From contig JAIEMH010000212.1 in NCBI GenBank assembly GCA_019752245.1, positions 1 to 7,473 of the forward strand: a DNA stretch of 7,473 nt, given 5' to 3'. The first letter of the stretch is position 1, and each line of letters opens with the position of its first letter. Under the pieces are notes generated by a model. That model worked only from the letters and a program-made list of their open reading frames with translations. It ran no database searches and had not been told where the DNA came from. The stretch is from Flavobacteriaceae bacterium. Its GTDB lineage: Bacteria > Bacteroidota > Bacteroidia > Flavobacteriales > Flavobacteriaceae. Both the position numbers and the translations under genes were made by a program. This document shows positions 1-6,106 of the stretch, one piece after another.

Positions 1-15
1 CAAAAAAGAACAAAA

Positions 16-648
16 ATGCTAACAAAAGAAATACAAATAGCAGTTAACAAAGGCGAAATGCTACCTCTAATGGAAGAATTCTACACCATTCAAGGCGAAG
101 GATTTCATACAGGAACAGCCGCATACTTCATTAGAATTGGTGGTTGCGATGTAGGTTGCCATTGGTGCGACGTTAAAGAAAGTTGGAATGCAGCATTGCA
201 TCCGCCAACTTCAACAGATTTAATTGTTCAAAATGCCAAGAAATATGCCGATACAGTTGTAATTACTGGAGGCGAACCTTTAACTTGGGACATGACTTTG
301 CTTACTCAAAAGCTAAAAAATCAAGATTTAAAAGTTCATATAGAAACCTCAGGTTGTTATCCTGTGACTGGAACTTGGGATTGGTTTTGCCTTTCTCCAA
401 AGAAAAACAAACTACCAGTTGACGATGCTTATGCAATTGCGCAAGAACTAAAAGTAATCATTTACAATAAACACGATTTTATTTTTGCCGAAGAGCAAGC
501 CGAGAAAGTCAATAAAAATGCCATTCTTTTTCTTCAACCAGAATGGAGCAAGAAAGAAGAAATGACACCACTTATTGTAGATTATGTAATGAACAACCCA
601 AAGTGGAGGGTTTCATTGCAAACCCATAAATATTTGAATATCCCTTAA
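16..648 (+). CDS. queE: 7-carboxy-7-deazaguanine synthase (radical SAM, QueE)
   Basis: QueE is a cytosolic radical-SAM enzyme that converts 6-carboxy-5,6,7,8-tetrahydropterin to 7-carboxy-7-deazaguanine, an early step toward preQ0 and queuosine in tRNA. The 210-residue protein shows the family signature. FYTIQGEG lies at about 22-29. The [4Fe-4S] cysteines Cys44, Cys48 and Cys51 have CX3CX2C spacing and are followed by Asp52. GGEP, the SAM-contacting loop, is at 85-88, ETSG at 110-113 and SPKKNK at 127-132. The C-terminus has QTHKYLNIP, typical of QueE. The length is normal. The ATG at 16 follows an A-rich leader, usual in this phylum. The next gene starts 9 bp after the stop, so the two are probably co-transcribed. 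No other queuosine gene is visible, though the left edge cuts off anything upstream. Other radical-SAM enzymes are unlikely given the combined motifs. Confidence 0.94.
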   Translation: MLTKEIQIAVNKGEMLPLMEEFYTIQGEGFHTGTAAYFIRIGGCDVGCHWCDVKESWNAALHPPTSTDLIVQNAKKYADTVVITGGEPLTWDMTLLTQKLKNQDLKVHIETSGCYPVTGTWDWFCLSPKKNKLPVDDAYAIAQELKVIIYNKHDFIFAEEQAEKVNKNAILFLQPEWSKKEEMTPLIVDYVMNNPKWRVSLQTHKYLNIP

Positions 649-657
649 TTTTTTGAG

Positions 658-1044
658 ATGAAAGCAATTGCTTTAGTTTTATTTTTTCTATTATTTTCAA
701 GTGTTTCTTTTGCACAAATTGGAGGTGAAGATGAAGTTTATCTTTCTGGTGATAGAACTGATCCTACATTTAATGGTGGTGGTTTAGATAAATTTTACGA
801 CTTTATAAACAAGGAATTTGATTTCTCAAAAGTTAAAAAGGCAGGCAAAATGATAACTGCTTTTACAATAGATGTTGATGGAGCTATTAAGAATATAAAA
901 GTAATTCAATTTGTTGATGTTGAAACTGCAACAGAAATAATAAGAGTTTTAAAAAAAGCACCCAAATGGGAACCAGCTAAAAGAGGTGGAAAGCCTATTA
1001 GTATTGAAATAAAACTACCTCTTGATTTTAAAGTTTCTAATTAA
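658..1044 (+). CDS. Small exported protein with a TonB C-terminal domain (first of tandem pair)
   Basis: This is a 128-residue exported protein. Residues 1-19 form a signal peptide (Lys2, then a hydrophobic stretch ending SFA before Gln20). After a short acidic linker, about residues 37-125 resemble the TonB C-terminal fold (energy-transducer TonB, PF03544-like). The visible landmarks are GGLDKFYDFI, a central strand-rich segment with VDGAIKNIKV, a helix, then PKWEPAKRGGKP and a final strand. A true TonB has an N-terminal membrane anchor and a proline-rich spanner. Both are missing, so this is probably a soluble periplasmic domain rather than an energy transducer. The gene starts 9 bp after queE with no promoter motif seen between them, suggesting one transcript. 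The next gene is a paralog. The fold call is fairly sure, the role unknown. Confidence 0.82.
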   Translation: MKAIALVLFFLLFSSVSFAQIGGEDEVYLSGDRTDPTFNGGGLDKFYDFINKEFDFSKVKKAGKMITAFTIDVDGAIKNIKVIQFVDVETATEIIRVLKKAPKWEPAKRGGKPISIEIKLPLDFKVSN

Positions 1045-1081
1045 TGATTATTCAAATTATTAAATTTAAAAATCTATTTAA

Positions 1082-1089
1082 TACATTTG
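1082..1089 (+). promoter_or_regulatory. Candidate -7 promoter element for the second TonB-domain gene
   Basis: TACATTTG matches the Bacteroidota -7 consensus TAnnTTTG exactly. It would place a transcript start near 1095 and give a leader of about 15 bases before the ATG at 1111. No TTG is present in the upstream gap at the expected -33 distance, so the promoter may be weak or false. It matters for start choice: a TTG at 1087-1089 is in frame with the gene but lies inside this box. Confidence 0.35.
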
Positions 1090-1110
1090 AGCCTTAATTT
1101 TATCAAACAA

Positions 1111-1521
1111 ATGAATAAAATACTATTCTTATTTTTCTTTTTTTGTGCATTACAAACCGTAAAGTCGCAGAATGCTTTACCAAGTACTACGGAACCAGTT
1201 GATGAAACAATATATAATCCATCGGGAGTTGAAGTAAAGCCTGAGTTTCCTGGTGGAATTGCGGCTTTTTACAAGTTTATAATGAATAATTATAAAGCGC
1301 CAGATGTTGCTGGATTGAAAGGACAAATTATTATTAGCTTTATAGTTGAAATGGATGGAAGCCTTACAGAAATTAAAGTTCTAAAAGACATTGGATATGG
1401 AGCTGGAAAAGAGGCGATTCGGTTATTTAGTTTGTCTCCTAAATGGATACCAGCAGAACAAAACGGTAGAAAAGTACGGTGTAGTTATCAAATACCAATA
1501 AAAATTGAAACTCCTCGATAG
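1111..1521 (+). CDS. Small exported protein with a TonB C-terminal domain (second of tandem pair)
   Basis: This is a 136-residue exported protein, paralogous to the preceding gene. Residues 1-19 are a signal peptide with a Phe-rich core and a likely cut after KS, before Gln20. A Ser/Thr/Pro-containing linker leads to a TonB C-terminal-like domain from about residue 45. It contains PEFPGGIAAFYKFI, a strand with IVEMDGSLTEIKV, a helix, then SPKWIPAEQNGRKV and a final strand. PEFPGG, the MDG turn and PKWxPA are typical of the TonB_C domains abundant in Bacteroidota. No membrane anchor or proline-rich spanner is present. I chose the ATG at 1111 because it begins the signal peptide; an in-frame TTG at 1087 adds eight residues but overlaps a promoter-like box. 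Cys12 lies in the hydrophobic core and does not form a convincing lipobox. Role unknown. Confidence 0.8.
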   Translation: MNKILFLFFFFCALQTVKSQNALPSTTEPVDETIYNPSGVEVKPEFPGGIAAFYKFIMNNYKAPDVAGLKGQIIISFIVEMDGSLTEIKVLKDIGYGAGKEAIRLFSLSPKWIPAEQNGRKVRCSYQIPIKIETPR

Positions 1522-1586
1522 TAGAAAAAAGATACCTTTCTGTAACATTTATCATAATTTGACAACTTATAAATTATGCAGAATTA

Positions 1587-1603
1587 GCCAAAATAATTTT
1601 GGC
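1587..1603. repeat. 17-bp palindrome, possible operator
   Basis: GCCAAAATAATTTTGGC is a perfect palindrome around a single central base (1595). Allowing one bulged A at 1604, four further pairs extend it outward (1583-1586 with 1605-1608). It is not followed by a T-run, so it is a poor intrinsic terminator. It covers the candidate -7 box at 1594-1601 of the DUF2059 gene, which is where a repressor site would act. No regulator can be named. Confidence 0.5.
1594..1601 (+). promoter_or_regulatory. Candidate -7 promoter element for the DUF2059 gene
   Basis: TAATTTTG matches TAnnTTTG exactly. A transcript start near 1607 would give a leader of about 50 bases, very AT-rich, before the ATG at 1657. 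A TTA (1574-1576) stands 17 bases upstream in place of the usual TTG; the nearest TTG (1559-1561) is too far away. The box lies inside the 17-bp palindrome. Confidence 0.45.
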
Positions 1604-1656
1604 ATAATAATTGAAAATTATATATTTATAAAAATTTTTTAAAACCAAAAAACAAA

Positions 1657-2121
1657 ATGAAAAAAGTTATTTTAACCTTAGCATTAGTAGTTGCAACTCA
1701 GTTTGGATTTGCTCAAGCTAAAAAAGCAGTAGCAAAAAAAACAACTACAACTGTATCTGCTGCTCCAGCAATGTCTGAAGAAGATTATAAGAAAGAAGTA
1801 TTGAAAGTTGTAGATAAAAGTGCTATTGGATCTCAATTATCAATGATAAAAGATCAAGTTATTGGTCAAATTCCGGCTGATAAGCAAGCTGCTTTTTTGG
1901 TTGACTTTGATGCAAGCATTACAGATCTTAAAGAAAAATTAGTTCCTGTATATATGGAAGCGTTTACAAAAGAAGAAATTAAAGCAATGAATGTTTTCTA
2001 TAGCAGTCCAGTTGGAAAAAAAATGGATGAAAAAGCTGCAGAGTTAAATACAAAATCTCAAGAAATTGCTAAAACTTGGGGAGAAACTTTTCAGGCAACT
2101 ATGATGAAATACATGCAATAA
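1657..2121 (+). CDS. Exported DUF2059 domain protein
   Basis: This is a 154-residue secreted or periplasmic protein. Residues 1-19 are a signal peptide (Lys2-Lys3, hydrophobic core, FA before Gln20). Residues 21-38 form a low-complexity Lys/Thr/Ala linker, followed by a mostly helical body. The segment from about 95 to 150 carries the DUF2059 (PF09832) signature: VPVYMEAFTKEEIKAM, then FYSSPVGKK at 114-122, then helices ending in a Met-rich tail. The function of DUF2059 is unknown, and nothing here adds a catalytic motif. The gene has its own candidate promoter overlapped by a palindrome, and is closed by a strong terminator, so it is probably a single-gene transcript. The domain call is sure, the role is not. 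Confidence 0.87.
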   Translation: MKKVILTLALVVATQFGFAQAKKAVAKKTTTTVSAAPAMSEEDYKKEVLKVVDKSAIGSQLSMIKDQVIGQIPADKQAAFLVDFDASITDLKEKLVPVYMEAFTKEEIKAMNVFYSSPVGKKMDEKAAELNTKSQEIAKTWGETFQATMMKYMQ

Positions 2122-2144
2122 TTTTTTTAAAGCATAAAAATTAG

Positions 2145-2180
2145 AATCCCAAATGACTCTTTAGTTGTTTGGGATTTTTT
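2145..2180 (+). terminator. Strong intrinsic terminator after the DUF2059 gene
   Basis: A 14-bp stem (2145-2158 with 2163-2176) closes a four-base loop, CTTT. Nine outer pairs, AATCCCAAA against TTTGGGATT, are perfect; the inner five include two G-T wobbles. The 3' arm runs into TTTTTT (2175-2180), with more T after one A. It lies 23 bases after the stop codon and ends the rightward block. Confidence 0.88.
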
Positions 2181-2202
2181 ATTTTTACAAAAAAATGAAA
2201 CT

Positions 2203-2253
2203 ATGAAATCGTTAATAACAACAATTTGCAAAAGCAAACACCAATGTAAATAA
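2203..2253 (+). CDS. Possible 16-codon peptide ahead of the PLP enzyme gene
   Basis: An ATG at 2203 opens a 16-residue frame, MKSLITTICKSKHQCK, ending in TAA, 41 bases before the PLP enzyme start. It begins with Met-Lys and contains two cysteines and several lysines. It follows a terminator, so any transcript would have to start nearby, and I see no exact TAnnTTTG box there. It could be a leader peptide or chance; an ORF this short is expected at random. Nothing supports translation beyond the position and an A-rich leader. Confidence 0.2.
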   Translation: MKSLITTICKSKHQCK

Positions 2254-2294
2254 ACGATAACCTATGTTACCTCTTAAAAATAAATTTTAAACTT

Positions 2295-3452
2295 ATGAAA
2301 TTACAATTTCTTTTAGATAAATCAATTACTTTTTTAAACCACGGTTCGTTTGGTGCTTGCCCAAAACCAATTTTCGAAGAATACCAACGTTTTCAATTGG
2401 AACTAGAAACAGATCCTGTTTATTTTATTCAAAAGAAATTACCAGTTTATTTAAAAGAAGCTAAAAAACCTTTGGCCAAATTTATAGGCTGTAATGAAGA
2501 AGATTTCTTTTTTACGCCAAATCCCACTGTTGCAATTAATACTATAATGCGTAGTTTGAAATTGAAAAGTGGAGATGAAATTCTAACTACTAATCATGAG
2601 TATGGCGCAATGGACAGAACTTGGAATTTCTATTGCAAACAATCTGGAGCCAAGTATATTCGTCAAGAAATTTCACTTCCTATAGTTTCTAAAGAACAAA
2701 TGATAGAGGAATTCTGGAAAGGTTGCACTAAAAATACCAAGGTTGTTTTCTTAAATCAAATGTCTAGTTCGACAGCTTTGATTTTTCCGGTGAAAGAAAT
2801 TTGTGATAAAGCTCAAGAGTTAGGATTGATTACCATAATTGACGGCGCACATGTTCCTGGTCATATAGATTTAAATATTCAAGAATTGAATCCCGATTTT
2901 TATACAGGAACTTTACATAAATGGATGTTGGCTCCAAAAGGAAGTTCGTTTTTGTATGTGAAAAAGGAATTTCAGGAGGATATTGATCCTTTGGTTGTGA
3001 GCTGGGGTTATGAAAGTTTGGCGCCAAGTGACAGTCAGTTTTTAGATTATCACGAATACCAAGGTACAAATGATCATTCGGCCTTTCTGTGTACGCCAAA
3101 AGTAATTTCATTTTTGGAAGAAAACAATTGGAAGGAAAAGTCAAAAGAATCTAGAAAAATTGTTCTGGAAAACTACCAACGCTTTTGTGATTTGGTAAAT
3201 ACTAAACCAATTTGTCCGATTACGGAAGAATTTTTGGGTCAAATGGCGAGTATTCCTGTGCGAACTAAAAATCCCTTAGCTTTGAAGGAGTTGTTGTATA
3301 CTAAATATAAAATTCAAATTCCGGTTATGCCGTTGAATGGAGCAACTTATATTCGCTATTCGATTAATGTTTACAATAGTGTTGAAGATCTTGATGTGCT
3401 TTACCAAGCGATTACCGATATTATTAAAACGACAGATTTGATTGAAGTTTAG
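2295..3452 (+). CDS. Class-V aminotransferase-fold PLP enzyme (isopenicillin-N-epimerase-like)
   Basis: This is a 385-residue cytosolic PLP-dependent enzyme of fold type I, class-V aminotransferase group (cysteine desulfurase and isopenicillin N epimerase relatives). LNHGSFGACP at 14-23 is the start typical of epimerase-like members. Asp183 and His186 in IDGAHVPGH correspond to the Asp that binds the PLP ring nitrogen and a neighbouring His. Lys209 in TLHKW is the expected Schiff-base lysine, followed by PKGSSFLYV. GTNDHSAFL near 258-266 is also family-typical. The length is normal. The ATG at 2295 is in a weak A/T-rich leader. No beta-lactam gene is near, so epimerase activity on isopenicillin N is unlikely and the substrate cannot be told. 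The neighbours do not form an operon with it: a terminator lies upstream and a convergent methyltransferase downstream. Confidence 0.87.
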   Translation: MKLQFLLDKSITFLNHGSFGACPKPIFEEYQRFQLELETDPVYFIQKKLPVYLKEAKKPLAKFIGCNEEDFFFTPNPTVAINTIMRSLKLKSGDEILTTNHEYGAMDRTWNFYCKQSGAKYIRQEISLPIVSKEQMIEEFWKGCTKNTKVVFLNQMSSSTALIFPVKEICDKAQELGLITIIDGAHVPGHIDLNIQELNPDFYTGTLHKWMLAPKGSSFLYVKKEFQEDIDPLVVSWGYESLAPSDSQFLDYHEYQGTNDHSAFLCTPKVISFLEENNWKEKSKESRKIVLENYQRFCDLVNTKPICPITEEFLGQMASIPVRTKNPLALKELLYTKYKIQIPVMPLNGATYIRYSINVYNSVEDLDVLYQAITDIIKTTDLIEV

Positions 3453-3457
3453 TGATG

Positions 3458-3535
3458 GCTTAGCCCAGATTGCAACGGCATCCTTTTTCTTGTTTCTTTA
3501 ACAAGGAAAAGATATAGTGGAAAGCTGGAACTAGC
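3458..3535. repeat. Palindromic intergenic repeat, copy 1
   Basis: This element fills the gap between two convergent stop codons. Its core is a 12-bp stem (3483-3494 with 3500-3511, one T-G wobble) around the loop TCTTT. The outer arms also pair: CCAG 3465-3468 with CTGG 3525-3528, and GCT..AG 3458-3463 with CTAGC 3531-3535, around a one-base bulge and a small internal loop. Landmarks are TAGCCCAGATTG at the left and TAGTGGAAAGCTGG at the right. A second copy lies at the right edge. From memory it resembles elements found many times between genes in Flavobacterium genomes. It may stop transcription from both sides, but no T-run follows the stem on either strand. Confidence 0.65.
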
Positions 3536-3537
3536 TT

Positions 3538-4236
3538 CTAAAAAAGACGCGCCAAATAATCAAAATGATCGCCTTCTTGAATGAGTTCGCATTGCAAACC
3601 ATTTGCATGCGCCGCATTTTGCAAGGTGTTGTAATCTAAATACAACCACGGAAAAGGTGCTTCGGTTTGGTTTTTATAGCAAATTGTGAAAGTGAGTTCG
3701 CCGTAATAGCCTTCGCCAGGAATCCATTTAGAACCATCGTCGTCTTCGTCAAACATGTAAATGATATCGGAAGAATCGATGAGGATTTGTCCATTTGGCG
3801 CAAGCAAGCTTTTTAGTTTTTGCAAATAGTTGGATGTTTGTTTTAAAGTTCCGAAAATTCCAGTGCCGTTCATTAATAATAGAATGGTATCAAATTTGTC
3901 ATTTTCTAAATCTAAAATGTTTTGAACTTTGGCATTTTTCAATCCGCGAAGTTGACAAGCCTCGATTGCATTTGCAGAAATATCGATAGAAGTTACATCG
4001 AAATTGTTTTCTTGAAGATACAAACTATGACTTCCAGCACCGCAACCAACGTCTAGAATTTTACCTTTTGAAAGTTGTAACGCCTTCTGCTCGAGATTTG
4101 GCATTTCATTATATGACCGAAAAAGATAATTAACATCCATATCATCGGCTTCAGAAATGTTGGTTTCTGTACTGATAGCTTCAGGAGAATTATTGGTTTG
4201 AAAATCTAGAATGGCTTTTCCGAATAAATCTTTCAT
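3538..4236 (-). CDS. SAM-dependent methyltransferase, class I
   Basis: This is a 232-residue soluble class-I (Rossmann-fold) methyltransferase. After an acidic N-terminal segment, motif I reads ILDVGCGAGSHSLYL at 60-74. It is followed by VTSIDIS with Asp85, the acidic residue that holds the SAM ribose. FDTILLLMNGTG supplies the motif IV strand, and LLAPNGQILIDS the post-motif helix and strand. The C-terminal part is rich in aromatic and acidic residues and probably binds the acceptor, which cannot be identified. The length is normal for a stand-alone enzyme of this class. It diverges from the cysteine-cluster gene 53 bp away and converges on the PLP enzyme, so it is probably monocistronic. 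By eye, several stretches use more GC-rich codons than the permease gene downstream. The family is sure, the substrate unknown. Confidence 0.87.
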   Translation of the reverse strand: MKDLFGKAILDFQTNNSPEAISTETNISEADDMDVNYLFRSYNEMPNLEQKALQLSKGKILDVGCGAGSHSLYLQENNFDVTSIDISANAIEACQLRGLKNAKVQNILDLENDKFDTILLLMNGTGIFGTLKQTSNYLQKLKSLLAPNGQILIDSSDIIYMFDEDDDGSKWIPGEGYYGELTFTICYKNQTEAPFPWLYLDYNTLQNAAHANGLQCELIQEGDHFDYLARLF

Positions 4237-4248
4237 AAAATTAATTTA

Positions 4249-4280
4249 GTTTAAAATGGTTTAATGGTTTAAAAGTTTAA
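4249..4280. repeat. Four GTTTAA repeats in a divergent promoter region
   Basis: GTTTAA occurs at 4249, 4259, 4267 and 4275, the last three exactly 8 bp apart as degenerate octamers (AATGGTTT twice, then AAAAGTTT). The block lies between the divergent methyltransferase and cysteine-cluster genes and runs into the -7 box of the latter. It may bind a regulator or be a slippage-prone simple repeat. Confidence 0.5.
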
Positions 4281-4285
4281 TTTTG
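4278..4285 (+). promoter_or_regulatory. Candidate -7 element for the cysteine-cluster gene
   Basis: TAATTTTG matches TAnnTTTG exactly and ends only four bases before the ATG at 4290. A start about 5-7 bases downstream would give a leaderless or nearly leaderless transcript. No TTG lies at the -33 distance; the GTTTAA repeats occupy that position. Confidence 0.4.
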
Positions 4286-4289
4286 TGTT

Positions 4290-4787
4290 ATGTTGAAACC
4301 AAATTTAAACGAACTCGAGAAACTTGCCAAAGATAAGCATATCGAAAACAAAAAGTATTTTGATAAGCTAAAAAAGAAAACGCCGAAAAATTTAGATTAT
4401 GTAATGCAAGATTTACATGATGCTGAGTTTAAAAAAACCGATTGTTTAAGTTGTGCCAATTGCTGTAAAACGACAGGACCACTTTTTACATTGGCAGATA
4501 TTGAGCGAATTTCTAAGCATTTAAAGCAAAAACCACAGCAATTTATAGATCAATACTTACGAATTGATGAAGATAAGGATTATGTTTTGCAAAGTGTTCC
4601 GTGTAATTTTCTAGATTCGGATAATACTTGTTTTATATATGATGTGCGTCCAAAGGCGTGTCGAGAATTTCCGCATACCGACAGAAAGAAGTTCAATCAA
4701 ATTACCGATTTGACTTTAAAAAATGTTGCTATTTGTCCGGCAGCATATAATATTGTTGAGAAAATGAAGGAGAAATTGCCTTTGTAA
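4290..4787 (+). CDS. YkgJ-family cysteine cluster protein
   Basis: This is a 165-residue cytosolic protein of the YkgJ/Fli-B type zinc- or iron-binding cysteine cluster family (PF03692-like). A Lys-rich helical N-terminus of about 50 residues leads to CLSCANCC (Cys52, 55, 58, 59), then Cys105 in VPCNF, Cys114 in DNTCFIY, Cys124 in RPKACREFP, and Cys149 in AICPAAY. The CxxCxxCC start and the Y-x-x-RPxxCRxFP block are diagnostic. The eight cysteines probably bind a metal or Fe-S cluster; the bound metal and biological role are not established for most members. The ATG at 4290 follows a -7 box so closely that the mRNA may be nearly leaderless. The gene ends 11 bp from the convergent NamZ-like gene, with no hairpin between. 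The family is sure, the role open. Confidence 0.88.
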   Translation: MLKPNLNELEKLAKDKHIENKKYFDKLKKKTPKNLDYVMQDLHDAEFKKTDCLSCANCCKTTGPLFTLADIERISKHLKQKPQQFIDQYLRIDEDKDYVLQSVPCNFLDSDNTCFIYDVRPKACREFPHTDRKKFNQITDLTLKNVAICPAAYNIVEKMKEKLPL

Positions 4788-4798
4788 ACTTACTTTTA

Positions 4799-6019
4799 TT
4801 AATATATCAAATATTTCTTTCTCATTTGTTTAAAGTCATTCAAATCTTTTTCCCATGATTTTCTGATGTCTTTTTCAGAAACTCCGGCTTCAATTTGTTG
4901 TTGCAATTTTTTGGTTCCAGCCAATTTTGTAAAAAACGGAGTAAAAAACTTCGATTTATCTGATGTAGTGTTGTAGGCTTTTATCAACCATTTTAATTCG
5001 AGTTGTGTTACTTTTGGTATGGATGACAAATCTGCACCATAGCATATTAGGTTTTTATGCATCGGATCTTTAGCTCCAAAATTTGGAATAGGTGTAAAAC
5101 TAAAATCACTTTTTGGTAAATACGGCGAACCGTAAATTTGAAATTGTTTTTCTGTTCCTCTTCCAGAGCTCACATTTGTTCCTTCAAACAAGCAAATACT
5201 TGCATAGAGATTTATAGCTTGGTCGTTTGGTAAATTTGGCGATGGTTTTACAGGTAAACTATAACTCATTTCATGATTGTAATTTAGGCATGGTATAACT
5301 TTTAGTTTGCATTGAATTCCGTTTTTCAGCCATTTTTCGCCATTTATCATTTTGGCATATTCGCCAATTGTCATTCCGTGAAGTGTTGGTATTGGATGCA
5401 TACCAACAAAACTCGTAAATTCTTTTTCTAATAATGGTCCGTCAACAATATTTCCGTTTGGGTTTGGTCTGTCAAGAACTATAAGTTCAATATTATTTTC
5501 GGCACAAGCTTCCATTATATAATGTAGAGATGAAATATAGGTGTAAAAGCGCGCACCAACATCTTGCAAATCAAAAACTAAAATGTCAATTCCGGCTAAT
5601 TGTTCAGCTTTTGGTTTTTTATTGTCGCCATAAAGTGAAATTATTGGCAATCCTGTTTTGATGTCTTTGCCATCAACTATGTGTTCGCCAGCATCAGCTG
5701 TTCCACGAAAACCGTGTTCTGGAGCGAAGATTTTTTGAACTGAAATGTTCTTCTCTATTAAAAAATCTACAAGATGTGTTTTATTTGATAAAATTCCTGT
5801 TTGATTTGAAACAACTCCGATTTTTTTATCCTTTAATAAAGTTAAGTAGCCAGCATAGTTATCGGCACCAGTTTTTATTGGGTTTTGAAAGATAGTATCT
5901 TCGTTATATTTCGTTTCATTTCTTTTTGTGTCAATTTTCAATTTTGAGTTGCTACCGCAGGAGGCAGAAACGAATAAAAAGCATGAAAAAAGAAAACAAC
6001 TATTAATTAAGTACTTCAT
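4799..6019 (-). CDS. namZ: Exo-beta-N-acetylmuramidase, NamZ/DUF1343 family lipoprotein
   Basis: This is a 406-residue envelope lipoprotein of the DUF1343 family (GH171), whose characterised members (NamZ; B. subtilis YbbC) release terminal MurNAc from peptidoglycan fragments. I start at the ATG at 6019 because it begins the signal peptide; an in-frame ATG at 6064 adds 15 residues ahead of it. The signal peptide ends in a lipobox-like VSASC with Cys21 as the lipidation site. No acidic run follows Cys21, so a surface-export tag is not evident. Family motifs include VVSNQTG (69-75), APEHGFRG (99-106, with Glu101 probably at the active site), VFDLQDVGARFYTY (148-161) and LDRPNPNG. The C-terminus ends RKKYLIY, as usual for the family. 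The gene diverges from the permease (87 bp). No MurNAc uptake or kinase gene is in view. Confidence 0.88.
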   Translation of the reverse strand: MKYLINSCFLFSCFLFVSASCGSNSKLKIDTKRNETKYNEDTIFQNPIKTGADNYAGYLTLLKDKKIGVVSNQTGILSNKTHLVDFLIEKNISVQKIFAPEHGFRGTADAGEHIVDGKDIKTGLPIISLYGDNKKPKAEQLAGIDILVFDLQDVGARFYTYISSLHYIMEACAENNIELIVLDRPNPNGNIVDGPLLEKEFTSFVGMHPIPTLHGMTIGEYAKMINGEKWLKNGIQCKLKVIPCLNYNHEMSYSLPVKPSPNLPNDQAINLYASICLFEGTNVSSGRGTEKQFQIYGSPYLPKSDFSFTPIPNFGAKDPMHKNLICYGADLSSIPKVTQLELKWLIKAYNTTSDKSKFFTPFFTKLAGTKKLQQQIEAGVSEKDIRKSWEKDLNDFKQMRKKYLIY

Positions 6020-6075
6020 AGAATTAATTTTAATTTGTGAAAAAATCTGTATAATCTTTGGCAAAAAACTTTATG

Positions 6076-6083
6076 TATCTTTG
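6076..6083 (+). promoter_or_regulatory. Candidate -7 promoter element for the permease gene
   Basis: TATCTTTG matches TAnnTTTG exactly. A TTG at 6058-6060 lies 15 bases upstream, slightly closer than the usual 17-23. The start would be near 6089, giving a leader of about 18 bases before the TTG start at 6107. No equally good box is seen on the minus strand for the divergent NamZ-like gene. Confidence 0.5.
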
Positions 6084-6106
6084 TTGAAAATTCAAAAGAT
6101 AATTAG

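Noticed and set aside
183..422. 79-codon frame overlapping queE in another frame
   Set aside because: queE is unambiguous here, and the alternative translation has no family features despite its cysteines.
1087..1110. TTG start that would lengthen the second TonB-domain protein by eight residues
   Set aside because: The TTG is inside a TAnnTTTG promoter-like box and the added residues precede a normal signal peptide that starts with Met-Asn-Lys at the ATG at 1111.
2830..3144. 104-codon open frame on the minus strand
   Set aside because: It is antisense to the conserved core of the PLP enzyme and its translation shows no recognisable domain.
2122..3537. Possible biosynthetic cluster of PLP enzyme plus methyltransferase
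   Set aside because: The two genes are convergent, separated by a palindromic repeat, and share no promoter; nothing indicates a common pathway.
4788..4798. Terminator between the cysteine-cluster gene and the NamZ-like gene
   Set aside because: The gap is 11 bp and neither it nor the flanking ends form a convincing stem with a T-run.
6020..6064. Upstream ATG that would lengthen the NamZ-like protein by 15 residues
   Set aside because: The lipoprotein signal peptide begins at the Met encoded at 6019, with Lys2 and a hydrophobic core; the extension would bury it.
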